Origin: Allobosea sp. Root381 | Lineage (GTDB): Bacteria; Pseudomonadota; Alphaproteobacteria; Rhizobiales; Beijerinckiaceae | Direction: 5' to 3' | Length of the DNA: 64,000 nucleotides | NCBI RefSeq assembly: GCF_001429395.1 | Contig: NZ_LMJT01000001.1 | Location: 212,739 to 276,738, forward strand | In this document: positions 29,801 through 37,329 of the stretch, in pieces | How the letters are laid out: each line of letters begins with the position of its first letter | Numbering within the stretch: position 1 is the stretch's first letter | Program-made: the position numbers and the translations under genes | The notes under the pieces: generated by a model | What the model was told of the DNA's origin: nothing | Seen by the model: the letters and a program-made list of their open reading frames with translations, nothing else | The model's database searches: none

Positions 29801-30121
29801 CTCTCGGTCGACATCGCTCGGATGATCGACCATGACGCGGCCGTCGAACTGTGGGACCGCTACAAGCGCGGCGAGCGCAACGTCTTCACGCGCCGGCTCT
29901 ATACGCTGCAGGGCCAGCAGACCTTCGACGAGATCCGGCGGAAGTACCGCCGCGACGCCGAGTTCAAGGAGACGGTCGACCGTTATATCGACGAGTTCGA
30001 GCGCCTGCTGGCCGAAGCGGCCAAGGACGACCGCGACTCGATGGTCGCCAAGACCTACCTGACCTCGGAGACCGGCAAGGTCTACACCATGCTCTCCCAT
30101 GCGAGCGGGCGCTTCGAGTAA
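23879..30121 (+). CDS. Giant coiled-coil membrane protein, Growth Pole Ring (GPR/RgsE)-like
   Basis: A 2,080-residue protein. The N-terminal 110 residues are Pro/Ala-rich and cytoplasmic; two membrane helices lie at about 111-132 and 152-174. Some 1,650 residues of nearly uninterrupted helix follow, built on 11-residue periodicity: 22-residue repeats around 614-794 and 1074-1127 and 33-residue repeats around 1359-1481. A Pro/Ala linker (about 1854-1940) leads to a compact conserved C-terminal domain containing DHDAAVELWDRYKRGERNVF. Size, architecture and apolipoprotein-like helix match Agrobacterium GPR (about 2,100 residues), which forms a ring at the growing pole, and Sinorhizobium RgsE. 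Assignment is by architecture; no direct comparison was run. An intrinsic terminator follows. Confidence 0.8.
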   Translation: MNRQKKLQDPTEAAMSAIEEALRLDQPKSDGDADQQPEPKLPAAAEHDLKLDLPRIEPAAAQPAAIAAAQPAAAPPPRPAIAPDTSRVANDDRRDSTSLVQAFSVRPSAKPYWFAALASLTWLGGAAFVLLNRFGSLDAGLPERFAAFGVGEWTLLALAIGAPVVFFFVLAALYRRTQEMRLVSRAMTEVALRLAEPEVVGADSVLSLSQTIRREVAAMGDGIERAVARAGELETIVRGEIATLERAYADNEIRLRSLIDELVTQREAVVGNAERVKFAISGAHEGLSKDLDHASRAIAEAVAQAGDRVTGSLGEKGDQITQALGRAGERMIDEISGRGGELVERLQVTSGEVSERLSGASDNLSTLLDGRAREITASLERTGAVLTEGFASGARDVSRAITETGAHVVSTLESRVEGVNETLRLTGDSLAQDISARGTEAAERFEASSRNMVALIENQSEALGVRLAETGENLRSSLAEEGESVTTRLAEVGRGVNGLLTRQNEAIATRLREVGESVNTLIGTQGETLVSRLNDTARTVDDVLRERSDAIILRVGEAGQSLGETVGRHGDALATKVAGVTENLESVLGERGDSLVTRLAETGETVQSMLGQQADSLVSRVSGTGSEVARLLADQSETLVSRVSGTGSEVVKLLEGQSDTLVLRVTGTAAEAAKLLEGQSETLVARVSGSAADVARLLEDQTETLVSRVSGSAAEAARLLEGQSETLVARVSGTATSVVKLLDDQSEMLVTRVSGTGADMVRLLSGQSEALVSRVSGAGADVAKVLGDQSELFVRRLGEAGDQVQVLIGSQSEALTASLSETGARVVGLLDEQSAAMTVKLSQVGFEVKDLLGSESQALASRVADVGRSVHSVLAERSNALISRLAETGEGLDQRLDERGAALTARFKDATETAQAALEQQQSGFLLRLSETGEQVGTLLGDQREAMLRDLVSAGREVHTLLGEQSEDLARRMGDATRALTETINVDGRDIADRVTEATQGLRATFTVHAEEARTLLAGTGKEIVLALTQQGGRVNEALSANAESMLRSVEGRAQALTEALSIRHDALNRLFDEQGRSIEVALGDRLNAFAQLFDNQGRSIEISLGDRLSAFAQLFDNQGQHVENVLGSRLASFEDVIVHKGGDLAGKLSEDAQALTVAVTNAISSVDKLIGEDGMALADRVGNRATDAAAILAERTREATDAMESQIKLFEERSGAKSAEIATSLDGLIARIDGNLGSRATALNEALVERTVDIARVLAEGGREVTRALAAKADEIGEVVTSKSESLTRTLSDKADTINATLGGRALQIADTLDRSVARFEERVVNRLDTVSGTLDTRGQEIADTLQGKSDAIAASLGERAEELRILFDDKGVGMVAALGARGDAIAAALAARTDALHLLFEDKGNGMVAALGARGDAIAAALGDQTDALRMLFEDQGNGMVAALGARGDALAATLGDRTEALRMLFEDKGNGMVAALGQHGEALAGEVATVGNSVIKAIESRGVSMIDGLRARGVEITTALDASSNSLRETLESGSRQSVEALVSTNEQLRDELSGMLGRLGEANKLMQQIVNGANKNLAAVEGGLSARVGDLQSVVATVMDETGKASEQIAVQVAELKAFSEGTLRETTTLVAQLDDKGASLSDVTQTSTAALHAVATRLEQVEARVGKALAERKDSLEELHGLIAHRTDDVESITRSFAALMDESLSTAEARARQISGVLSETTEAATGAITQQFETIRTTTNKERDRTAQALRQAYEQVSSEVGSELAKVTERFQGAAQDMRGVAAEIQRELEQTRAELTRGVLDLPRETQESTSAMRRVVAEQIKALNELTEIVTRSGRRSDVALPVDTGQARRSAPAALPQPAPVQAPVVQTRAQAAEPLLRPSIDATPEPATSAATRAEARPAPAPRPAPAAAAPVQEAPRRQQAPEPQQPAKTGWLSDLLNRASREEKLPEASKPTAHSIERLDSLSVDIARMIDHDAAVELWDRYKRGERNVFTRRLYTLQGQQTFDEIRRKYRRDAEFKETVDRYIDEFERLLAEAAKDDRDSMVAKTYLTSETGKVYTMLSHASGRFE
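25720..26260 (+). repeat. 66-bp tandem repeats coding for 22-residue helical units
   Basis: About eight consecutive units of 66 bases within the giant gene, each encoding variants of SRVSGTGSEVVKLLEGQSET. Units differ mainly at third codon positions and a few residues, so they arose by duplication under protein-level selection. The 22-residue unit equals two hendecads. Confidence 0.8.
27955..28320 (+). repeat. 99-bp tandem repeats coding for 33-residue helical units
   Basis: Roughly four consecutive units within the giant gene, each encoding a variant of LFEDKGNGMVAALGARGDAI followed by AAALGDQTDALRM. The period is 33 residues, three hendecads, in phase with the 22-residue units elsewhere in the protein. 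Confidence 0.8.
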
Positions 30122-30459
30122 GCGCTTCGCTACGCCGGGCAGTAACGAAAAGGCCGCCCCTCGGGGCGGCCTTTTTTTCCGGGGTCCGCAGATTTCGCAC
30201 CGCGTCTCGGGGCATTCCTGGGCGGGCCCCAGGCATGAGCCCGGACCCAGGACCGATGTATTTCATCGCCACGATGCAGAGAACCCGCTGACTGCACGGA
30301 ACGGGCATCGGTTCCGGGTTCCGGGCTCTTCGCTTCGCGAAGCCCCGGAATGACCCGCGTTTTCGTCAGAACACATTCCCAGCGAGCATGATGCTTCGGT
30401 GGAATCGCGACCGTCATTGCGAAAATCGCGACGGTGGAGAGTTGAACCGCCCTCGCCTC
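30122..30459. other. 338-base gap: terminator, family-C repeat and a half family-A arm
   Basis: Holds the terminator at 30151-30178, a degenerate family-C element from about 30205 to 30353 (right end TTCGCTTCGCGAAGCCCCGG then AATGACCC; left end CGGGGCATTCCTGGGCGGG), and a single unpaired family-A end CCGTCATTGCGAAAATCGCG near 30410. No gene is visible between the convergent neighbours. Confidence 0.7.
30151..30178 (+). terminator. Rho-independent terminator after the giant gene
   Basis: Perfect nine-base-pair stem GGCCGCCCC / GGGGCGGCC with a two-base TC loop, followed by seven T residues. It lies 30 bases after the stop of the GPR-like gene; the clearest intrinsic terminator in the window. 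Confidence 0.92.
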
Positions 30460-31065
30460 TCAGCGCGCCCAGCGAACGATGTCGATCAGCACCTTCGACA
30501 AGGCCTGGTCGAGCGCGCGCGTTGCTTCGGCACCTCCGGCAGCGGCGGGCACGCGAGCGGCGAAGAGCTTCGCCCGGCGGATGTCACCGGTGCGGTCCCC
30601 GACCAGCTTGGCGGTGATCTCGACGACCGCCATGCCGCTTGCGGTGTCGATGTTGAAGCTGCGGATATCGGTCAGCAACTGCAGCTCCGGCGTCACGCGG
30701 TCGCCCGGTCGCGCCACGGCGCCGAGCCTGCTGCCGTTCTCGAAGGTCTGGATCAGGCGGACCTGCACCAGCTTGGGCACGCGATCGGCCCATTGCGCGC
30801 CGCCGAGGAACGAGAGCGCGCCGCTCGAATCCCGGACGATGACGCTGTCGGAATCCAGGGCCTGTACCGTCGTCGGCTCCTGAACCATCAGGATCGCGCG
30901 CGAGCCGCCGATGCGGCCGAAGTCGCGCGGGGCAGTCAGGTCGAAGGTGGTAGGCGCGCTGCCGCCGCCGCAGCCAGCCAGCAGCACGCCGGCCCCGAGC
31001 ACGAGCGCGGCAAGAGCGGCTTTCCGGAGGAAGGGATTGGGCGCAGGCGGGGCCTTGATCGTCAT
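30460..31065 (-). CDS. Outer-membrane lipoprotein of the Mla/Pqi-type lipid transporter (ABC auxiliary lipoprotein)
   Basis: A 201-residue lipoprotein of the ABC-type transport auxiliary (PqiC/YmbA-like) family. The signal peptide ends in the lipobox LLAGC, with the lipidated cysteine near residue 32. The mature domain begins TFDLTAPRDFGR, has VQALDSDSVIVRDSSGALS and the conserved AQWADRVPKLVQVRLIQTFE. It is the last gene of the four-gene MCE operon, three bases after mlaD, and would connect the periplasmic MlaD ring with the outer membrane. Confidence 0.88.
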   Translation of the reverse strand: MTIKAPPAPNPFLRKAALAALVLGAGVLLAGCGGGSAPTTFDLTAPRDFGRIGGSRAILMVQEPTTVQALDSDSVIVRDSSGALSFLGGAQWADRVPKLVQVRLIQTFENGSRLGAVARPGDRVTPELQLLTDIRSFNIDTASGMAVVEITAKLVGDRTGDIRRAKLFAARVPAAAGGAEATRALDQALSKVLIDIVRWAR

Positions 31066-31068
31066 CGT

Positions 31069-32211
31069 CTAGCGGGATCCACCGTATTGAGGCAGCGGAG
31101 GCTTGCCGCCGAAGATGAACTGCTGCGGGTTGCGTTCCAAACTCCGCAGGGTGCGGTTCAGATCCCCCAGCGTGCGCCGGCCGTCGGTCGCCAACGTCTC
31201 GATGTCGCGCAGGCCCGGGCCGGTGAAGCGGCTGATGCCGGCGGTGATCTCCGCCGTGCGCTTGTCGAGATTGTCGGCGAGCACGCGGATCGACTTCGCG
31301 GCGTCGCTGACCTCGGTGAAGGCGCTGCGGCCGTCCTGACCGGCGGCCGTGTTGAGGAAGGCCTGCGCGCTCTTCAGCACGCCCTCGACCTGATCGGCCG
31401 CCTTGTTCAGCTTGTCGGTGATCGAGGCGACGTCGCTGACCGCCTTGCCGACATCGCCGCTGGACGCGCCCAGCGCCGCGGTGAACTTGTCGACGTTGTC
31501 GACAATGGCCGTGACCTTCTTGTCGTCCACCGAGCGGACGATCTCGGTCAGCTCCTCGCTGAGCACGCCCAGTTTCGTCGCCAGGGGTGCGATGGTGTCG
31601 GCGATCGTGCCGAAACTCTGCATCAGCTTGTCGATGCCCTCGGAATTGTTGCCGAGCGCGGTCGAGAACTTCTCGACGTTGCGCACCGTGTTGCTGATCG
31701 AGCCGGCATTGTCCTTGACCAGCCCCTCGATGCCGCCGAGCACGTCGTCGGCCCGCTTGGCGATGGTCCGCACGGATTCGATGATGTCCTGGAACTCGGA
31801 GCGCTCGGCAACGATCGTCGGCATGTCCTGGCCGGGCTGCGCGGTCAGGACCGGCGAGCCAGGGTCGCCGCCGAGAAGCTGGACCGCAACCACGCCGGCC
31901 AGTCCCTGCGCCTCGATGCGAGCGCGGGTGTCGACACGCAGCGGCGTCGTCCCGTCGACCTGGATGACCGCGAAGATGCGGCGCGGATCGTCCGGCTGCA
32001 ATTCGATTCGGGTGACCTCGCCCACGCGCAGGCCGTTGAAGAGCACGCTCGAGCCGCGGCCGAGGCCGGTGACGGTGCCGCTGAAGATCACGCGCACATC
32101 GGTCTTGCGCCCGGTTCCGCCGCTGTTGAACCAGTAGACGAAGCCGAACAGCGCAGCCAGGACGGCGAGCGTGAACAGTCCGACCAGCGCGTAATTTGCC
32201 CGCGATTCCAT
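31069..32211 (-). CDS. mlaD: MCE-domain lipid transport protein MlaD
   Basis: Periplasmic substrate-shuttling subunit, 380 residues. One N-terminal membrane helix (residues about 7-29, YALVGLFTLAVLAALFGFVY) anchors it, then a single MCE domain (about 38-120: VIFSGTVTGLGRGSSVLFNG, GLAGVVAVQLLGG). About 230 residues of helical repeats follow (VDKFTAALGASSGDVGKAV), which in related proteins form a tube across the periplasm. The C-terminal end is Pro/Gly-rich. It lies between mlaF and the lipoprotein gene with gaps of three bases each. Confidence 0.92.
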   Translation of the reverse strand: MESRANYALVGLFTLAVLAALFGFVYWFNSGGTGRKTDVRVIFSGTVTGLGRGSSVLFNGLRVGEVTRIELQPDDPRRIFAVIQVDGTTPLRVDTRARIEAQGLAGVVAVQLLGGDPGSPVLTAQPGQDMPTIVAERSEFQDIIESVRTIAKRADDVLGGIEGLVKDNAGSISNTVRNVEKFSTALGNNSEGIDKLMQSFGTIADTIAPLATKLGVLSEELTEIVRSVDDKKVTAIVDNVDKFTAALGASSGDVGKAVSDVASITDKLNKAADQVEGVLKSAQAFLNTAAGQDGRSAFTEVSDAAKSIRVLADNLDKRTAEITAGISRFTGPGLRDIETLATDGRRTLGDLNRTLRSLERNPQQFIFGGKPPLPQYGGSR

Positions 32212-32214
32212 GGG

Positions 32215-33072
32215 CTAGACTGTCTTTTCCCGTTCGCTCGCCGGCAACCGGGCCTGCGCCCGCTTTCCGCCGAAATAGGCTTTCAGCCAAGGATGGTCGG
32301 AGGCCAGCATGGTGGCGAGCGGCCCGACCGCGATGACGCGCTTATCCGCCAGCGCGCCGATTCGGTCGCAGGCGGAATAAAGGCTGTCGAGATCGTGGGT
32401 TACCATGAACACGGTCAGCCCCAAAGTCTGCTTGAGCGTCATGATGAGATCGTCGAACTCGGCCGCGCCGATCGGGTCGAGCCCCGAGGTCGGCTCGTCG
32501 AGGAAGACGATCTCCGGATCGAGCGCCAGCGCACGCGCAAGCGCCGCGCGCTTGATCATGCCGCCAGAGAGCTCGGAGGGCAGCTTGTCGGCCGCATCGG
32601 GCTTCAGGCCGACGAGGTCGAGCTTCACCAGCGCCATCTCGTCGAGCAGGGCGGGCGACAGCTGCAGATACTCGCGCATCGGCACCTGGATGTTCTGCTT
32701 CACGGTCAGGGCCGAGAACAGCGCGCCCTGCTGGAACATCACGCCGAAACGCCGCTCGAGCGTGCGGCGCTGGGGCGGGCTCAGCTCGTCGACGTTCTCG
32801 CCGAACACCTCGATCGTGCCGCGCGACTTCTGCACGAGGCCGAGGATGGTGCGCGTCAGCACGGACTTGCCCTGCCCCGAGCCGCCGACGAAACCGAGGA
32901 TCTCGCCGCGCAGGACGTCGAGATTCAGCCCGTCCATGATCACCTTGTCCCCGAACGCGACCCTGAGATCGCGCACGCGAATCACCGCCTCCGGCTCGGG
33001 CGCTGCGGCCTGCCCGCCTCCGCCCGCCGTTTGGCCGGCCTCCCGGTCTTGCTGATCGGCCACGCTCACCAT
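32215..33072 (-). CDS. mlaF: Lipid transport ABC ATPase MlaF
   Basis: ATPase of the MCE-type phospholipid transporter, 285 residues. Walker A GGSGQGKS, signature LSGGMIKRAALARAL and Walker B IVFLDEPTSGLDP are all intact. The first 30 residues are a Gly/Ala/Gln-rich tail not normally conserved, so translation may also begin further in, but ATG 33072 sits directly after the mlaE stop, consistent with coupling. Works with MlaE (33075) and MlaD (31069). Confidence 0.92.
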   Translation of the reverse strand: MVSVADQQDREAGQTAGGGGQAAAPEPEAVIRVRDLRVAFGDKVIMDGLNLDVLRGEILGFVGGSGQGKSVLTRTILGLVQKSRGTIEVFGENVDELSPPQRRTLERRFGVMFQQGALFSALTVKQNIQVPMREYLQLSPALLDEMALVKLDLVGLKPDAADKLPSELSGGMIKRAALARALALDPEIVFLDEPTSGLDPIGAAEFDDLIMTLKQTLGLTVFMVTHDLDSLYSACDRIGALADKRVIAVGPLATMLASDHPWLKAYFGGKRAQARLPASEREKTV

Positions 33073-33074
33073 CC

Positions 33075-34220
33075 TCAGAACTCGATGGATGCGAAGAACA
33101 TGGCGAAGAGCCCGTCGACGACGATGACCATGAAGATCGCCTTCACCACGGAGGCCGTGACCTGCCGCCCGAGCGATTCGGCCGAACCCTTGACCGCAAG
33201 CCCCTCGATCGAGGCGATCAGCCCGATTACGAAGGCCATGAAAGGCGCCTTGATCAGTCCGACGGCGAAGTGCTGCCAGGTGATGACCGACTGCAGCCTG
33301 GCCAGAAAGGTGTCGACGCCGATGCCGCCATAGAGCCAGGCGACCAGCCCCGCTCCGGTCAGGCCGGACATCGCCGAGATGAAAGTCAGGATCGGCAGGG
33401 AGATGATCAGCGCCAGGATGCGCGGAATCACCAGAACCTCGATCGGATCGAGCCCCATCACCCGCAGCGCGTCTATCTCCTCGCGCATCTTCATCGAGCC
33501 GATCTCGGCGGTGAAGGCCGAGCCGGAGCGCCCGGCGATCATGATCGAGGTCAGCAGCACGGAGAGCTCACGCAGGATCAGGATGCCGGTGAGGTTGACC
33601 ACGAAGGCCGTCGCGCCGAACTGCTGCAACTGGAAGATGCCCTGCTGGGCGACGATGCAGCCGACCAGGAACGAGATCAGCATGATGATCGGCGCGCCGT
33701 TGAAGGCGATCAGCTCGATCTGGTTGATGAGCGAGGGTCCACGGAACTTGCGCGGGCCGAGCACGACGCTGGCGGAGCCGACGACGACCTCGCCCAGGAA
33801 CATTGCGCCGGCCACCATGTCGCGGCCGAACCGGACCACGGCGGCACCGATGTTCACCAGGACGTCAACGACCCGGAAGTGGCGATGCGGCGGCTCAACC
33901 TCGTGATCATGCACCGCTATCTCGGCCAGCAGCACGGCATGCTCCGGCCGTCGGCTGACGATCTCGACGGCCGCACCGCCCTCCTCCTGCTGGTGCTTGA
34001 GACGGTTCAGGACATAGGCGCCGAGCGTATCGAGCCTGACCACGGCCGAGAGGTCCAGCCGCGCGCGCGAGGCCTTGGCGACGCGCCCGGCAATCTCGCG
34101 GGCGAGGCTTTCGATTCGCGGGGCGCGGTCGGCGCTCCAGGAGCCCGCGAGCGCCACGGCCAGCGTGCCGCCATCATCGCGGAAAACGGCTTGCGGCTCG
34201 GCGCTGTCAGGGCTCGCCAT
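33075..34220 (-). CDS. mlaE: Lipid transport permease MlaE with N-terminal STAS domain
   Basis: Membrane permease, 381 residues. The N-terminal 100 residues form a STAS-like domain (LAVALAGSWSADRAPRIESL, ARLDLSAVVRLDTLGAYVL), corresponding to MlaB fused to the permease, as is common in alphaproteobacteria. The MlaE domain follows with about five helices, including GRSGSAFTAEIGSMKMREEI and DALRVMGLDPIEVLVIPRIL. ATG 34220 is preferred over an upstream in-frame start at 34349. First gene of mlaE-mlaF-mlaD-lipoprotein, which keeps outer-membrane lipids asymmetric. Confidence 0.92.
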   Translation of the reverse strand: MASPDSAEPQAVFRDDGGTLAVALAGSWSADRAPRIESLAREIAGRVAKASRARLDLSAVVRLDTLGAYVLNRLKHQQEEGGAAVEIVSRRPEHAVLLAEIAVHDHEVEPPHRHFRVVDVLVNIGAAVVRFGRDMVAGAMFLGEVVVGSASVVLGPRKFRGPSLINQIELIAFNGAPIIMLISFLVGCIVAQQGIFQLQQFGATAFVVNLTGILILRELSVLLTSIMIAGRSGSAFTAEIGSMKMREEIDALRVMGLDPIEVLVIPRILALIISLPILTFISAMSGLTGAGLVAWLYGGIGVDTFLARLQSVITWQHFAVGLIKAPFMAFVIGLIASIEGLAVKGSAESLGRQVTASVVKAIFMVIVVDGLFAMFFASIEF

Positions 34221-34495
34221 GGCTCTCGTCGAGGTCCTTCGCGCGCACGATAATGGTCTCAATCCGCTGCGGCGCCCTTCCCGGCACCGGCTTGCCCCCG
34301 TGGCCTGTATCGCCGCGCGGGTACCCCTTGGCAAGGGCAAGCGGGCCACACCCGAGCGCGGATCGTGACAGGCTCGCGCTTCGCCGAAGGCGCAGCCGAA
34401 ACGATTCCTTAAGCGTCCACTGGCAGAATTCCGGGTGGTGCATCACGGCCGGCTTGAATCCTTAGACTGGCCGGTCCTCCAGGAACAGGTCGGTC

Positions 34496-35422
34496 ATGAG
34501 CGAAGCGCGTTCGCTGACACCGCTGAGCGACACGGACTATGAGGCGATCGAGGCGGCGGTCATGGAGACCTCCCGCGGCCGCTGGTTCATGGCTGAGTTC
34601 GCCAGGCGCAACCGGCATGCGGACACGCTGCAGGTCCTGGGCGCCGTCAGCCGGCTCCAGAGCGTTATCGGCCTCGGCCTGCAGGATCCGCCTCCCGAAC
34701 CGGGCATCGGCGAAGCCGCAGCCCTGATCGCGGACCTGCGCATCGACCTCGAACGCATCAGCGGCAAAGCCGAGGAGCGGGCCTCGGGCCTCGCGGCGCG
34801 CATCGAAGCGGCTGCAGGAACCATCGTCCAGGCCACCGAAAGCATCCAGGAGGCCGCCTGGAGCCTGCGCGAGGCAGGCGCGGACGAGGCGGTCTGCAAC
34901 ACACTCGACCAGCGCGCCGCCGAAATATCGGCCGCGACCGCCACAGTGGAAGGCACGGTGCTGCAGATCGACAAGATCGCCGACACGGTCGCTATGCTGG
35001 ACAGCAACCTTCGCGCGGTCGCCGGCCTGACGCCGGGCGCGGCCGAGGCGGAGACCTTCGCCGCACCGGCGCAGCCGACGTCGAAGCGCTACGCGGCGCC
35101 CGAGAGCGACATCGACATCGTCGAGATCGACGACGTCGCCTCGGTCGAAGCGGCAAGTCAACTCGCGGCCTTGGAGCGGGCCAGGCGCGAAACGAGGCTC
35201 GGTTCGATCCAGCCGCTCGACGACGACATCGTATTCCACGAGATGCTCGACGAGACGCCGGCCGCGCCGATGGAGCAGCACTCGCCGGCTGTCGCGCTCC
35301 AGGAGCGTCTTTCCGAGAGCTATCCGCCCGCGCCGCCTGCCCTGCCCGCCGCCGGTTCCGAAGCGGGGCTGCGCGAGATCGACGCGCTGCCGGTGGACCG
35401 CAAGCTCGCCTATTTCGCGTAA
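34496..35422 (+). CDS. Uncharacterised 308-residue protein, possibly chemotaxis/CheZ-like
   Basis: I cannot assign a function. The N-terminus carries a dense block, DYEAIEAAVMETSRGRWFMA then EFARRNRHADTLQVLGAV, of a kind I associate with conserved alphaproteobacterial hypothetical proteins. It continues as helix to about residue 190 (ADLRIDLERISGKAEERASG; ATATVEGTVLQIDKIADTVA). The rest is acidic, Pro-rich and probably disordered, with a short motif at the very end (LPVDRKLAYFA). Helical middle plus a conserved tail recalls CheZ-type proteins, but this is weak. Divergent from mlaE, with a plausible promoter (TTGAAT...TAGACT) at about 34453-34468. Confidence 0.7.
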   Translation: MSEARSLTPLSDTDYEAIEAAVMETSRGRWFMAEFARRNRHADTLQVLGAVSRLQSVIGLGLQDPPPEPGIGEAAALIADLRIDLERISGKAEERASGLAARIEAAAGTIVQATESIQEAAWSLREAGADEAVCNTLDQRAAEISAATATVEGTVLQIDKIADTVAMLDSNLRAVAGLTPGAAEAETFAAPAQPTSKRYAAPESDIDIVEIDDVASVEAASQLAALERARRETRLGSIQPLDDDIVFHEMLDETPAAPMEQHSPAVALQERLSESYPPAPPALPAAGSEAGLREIDALPVDRKLAYFA

Positions 35423-35466
35423 ACCACCCTGCCGCGAACCGTGTCCGGGCCCATGGTCCGATCGGC

Positions 35467-36351
35467 TCAGTTCTCGCGCTTCAGGGCGCTCTCGTGCCAG
35501 CGCCGCAACAGCAGATGCGAGATCCAGCTCGTCACGAGGAAGATCGCGACGCCCGAGAGCGAGATCATCAGCAGCGCGGCGAAGACGCGCGGGATCTTGA
35601 GCTGGTAGCCGGATTCGAGGATGCGATAGGCCAGCCCCGAGGCGCTGCCGCCGGTGCCGGCGACGAACTCCGCCACGACAGCGCCGATCAGGGCGAGACC
35701 GCCGGACACCTTCAGCCCCGCCAGGAAATACGGCAGGGCCGCCGGCAGCTTGAGATAGCGCATCGTCTGCCAGCGGGTCGCGCCGTAGAGCTGGAACAGG
35801 TTGACGAGGTTGTGGTCGGCCGAATTCAGCCCGAGGATGGTGTTGGACAGGATCGGGAAGAAGGCGACGATCCAGGCGCAGATCAGCAGCGACAGGTCGA
35901 TCTCGCCGGCCCAGATGATGATCAGCGGCGCTATCGCGACGATGGGCGTGACCTGCAGGATCACGGCATAGGGCAGGAGCGACATCTCCAGCCATTTCGA
36001 CTGGGTGAAGAGCACCGCCAGCGTGACGCCGACGACGACAGCCGCCGCGAGCGCCATGAAGGTGATCTTCAGGGTGATCCAGAGCGAGCCGGAGAGCGTG
36101 CCCCAATCGGCGACGAGGGTCTCGCCGACCAGCAGCGGCCCCGGCAGAACGTAGTGCGGAATTTCGTTCCAGCGGACCATGAATTCCCAGAGCGCCAGCG
36201 CCAGCACGCCGATCGCGAGCGGGGCAAGGATGCGCGGCCAGGCACCGGAGGGAAGGCCGAGGATGCGTGGCTCGGTCGCGAAGACCGGGCGCGACTCCGC
36301 ATCGGTGCCGCCATGTGCCGGCACATGGGTCTCGGAGATGGGCGCGCTCAT
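35467..36351 (-). CDS. SsuC/TauC-type ABC permease
   Basis: Inner-membrane permease of the nitrate/taurine/pyrimidine importer family (BPD_transp_1), 294 residues with about six helices. The EAA loop reads FQLYGATRWQTMRYLKLPAA followed by LPYFLAGLKVSGGLALIG. The start ATG overlaps the ATPase stop by four bases (ATGA). Third gene of a binding protein-ATPase-permease operon. Substrate is discussed under the binding protein at 37330. Confidence 0.9.
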   Translation of the reverse strand: MSAPISETHVPAHGGTDAESRPVFATEPRILGLPSGAWPRILAPLAIGVLALALWEFMVRWNEIPHYVLPGPLLVGETLVADWGTLSGSLWITLKITFMALAAAVVVGVTLAVLFTQSKWLEMSLLPYAVILQVTPIVAIAPLIIIWAGEIDLSLLICAWIVAFFPILSNTILGLNSADHNLVNLFQLYGATRWQTMRYLKLPAALPYFLAGLKVSGGLALIGAVVAEFVAGTGGSASGLAYRILESGYQLKIPRVFAALLMISLSGVAIFLVTSWISHLLLRRWHESALKREN

Positions 36352-37163
36352 GAGCCGATCGCCTCCTTCAGCTTGCCGGAAATGACGCGGCAGAGATGGG
36401 CGTATTCGGGCGAAGTGCGGAAGAGTTCGTCGCGCGGATAGGGAGCGTCGACGTCGAGATCGGCCATGACACGGCCGGGACGCGCCGCCATCACCACGAT
36501 CCGTTTCGACAGATAGACCGACTCGAAGACCGAATGCGTGACGAAGACAGCCGTGAACTTCTCCTTCCACCAAAGCTCGAGCAGGTCGTCGTTCAGGCGG
36601 TGGCGGGTGATCTCGTCGAGCGCCGCGAAGGGCTCGTCCATCAGCAGGATCTTGGGGCGAAGCACCAGCCCGCGCGCGATCGAGACCCGCATCTTCATGC
36701 CGCCCGAAAGCTCACGCGGATAGGATTTCTCGAAGCCGGCAAGGCCGACCAGCGCCAGCATCGCCGCCGCCCGCTCGCGCGCCTCGGCCTTGCGCACGCC
36801 CTTCAGCGTCAGCGGCATCATCACATTGGCGAGCGCCGTCGCCCAGGGCATCAGCGTCGGGTCCTGGAAGACGAAGCCGAGATCGCGCTGCGGCTCGCCC
36901 GAGGCGTCACGCCCGGTGGTCGGCCATTCGATCGTGCCGCCGGAGGGAGATCCGAGCCCGGCGATCATCCGCAGGAGGGTCGATTTCCCGCAGCCGGACG
37001 GGCCGAGCAGGCTGATGAATTCGCCGGCGCCGAGGTTCAGGTTGACGTCGTGCACGGCGAGCGTGCCGTTGCCGAAGCGTTTCGAGACGTTGCGAACGCT
37101 GACGAGCGGCTCTGCGCCGCCTGCCTGCTCTTCATGGGGTCTGCTCAGATAGGCCGTGTCCAA
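36348..37163 (-). CDS. SsuB/TauB-type ABC ATPase
   Basis: ATP-binding subunit, 271 residues. Walker A GPSGCGKST, signature LSGGMKMRVSIARGL, Walker B ILLMDEPFAALDE and switch FVTHSVFESVYL are complete. The extended switch segment is typical of the TauB/SsuB/ThiZ group. It is separated from its binding-protein gene by a family-C palindrome and overlaps the permease start by four bases. Confidence 0.92.
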   Translation of the reverse strand: MDTAYLSRPHEEQAGGAEPLVSVRNVSKRFGNGTLAVHDVNLNLGAGEFISLLGPSGCGKSTLLRMIAGLGSPSGGTIEWPTTGRDASGEPQRDLGFVFQDPTLMPWATALANVMMPLTLKGVRKAEARERAAAMLALVGLAGFEKSYPRELSGGMKMRVSIARGLVLRPKILLMDEPFAALDEITRHRLNDDLLELWWKEKFTAVFVTHSVFESVYLSKRIVVMAARPGRVMADLDVDAPYPRDELFRTSPEYAHLCRVISGKLKEAIGS

Positions 37164-37194
37164 AGCCTGATGATCCGTTGATTGCCGCGCCGAT

Positions 37195-37325
37195 TGTCAT
37201 TCCGGGCAAGCCCTTGAGCTTGAACCCGGAACCCACGACGGGGCGAGCGTTGGCGATGTTGCTCGACCGGGGCTCACCCGATCGTGGGTTCCGGGTTCAG
37301 CGCTACGCGCTGCCCCGGAATGACA
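37195..37325. repeat. Family-C palindromic element between binding-protein and ATPase genes
   Basis: Ends TTGTCATTCCGGGCAAG and CGCTGCCCCGGAATGACAG form the outer stem; an inner pair GAACCCGGAACCCACGA / TCGTGGGTTCCGGGTTC forms a second perfect stem. The element occupies most of the gap of this ABC operon. Confidence 0.78.
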
Positions 37326-37329
37326 GGTA

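Noticed and set aside
23756..30100. A 2,114-codon open frame on the minus strand opposite the giant gene
   Set aside because: It is the mirror of a repeat-rich, GC-biased coding sequence. Its translation is low-complexity Arg/Ala/Leu-rich with no fold, while the plus strand has membrane helices, regular heptad/hendecad helix and a compact C-terminal domain.
30388..33333. A 981-codon plus-strand open frame opposite the mla operon
   Set aside because: The opposite strand carries well-defined MlaF, MlaD and lipoprotein genes with tight spacing; the plus frame is a codon-bias shadow.
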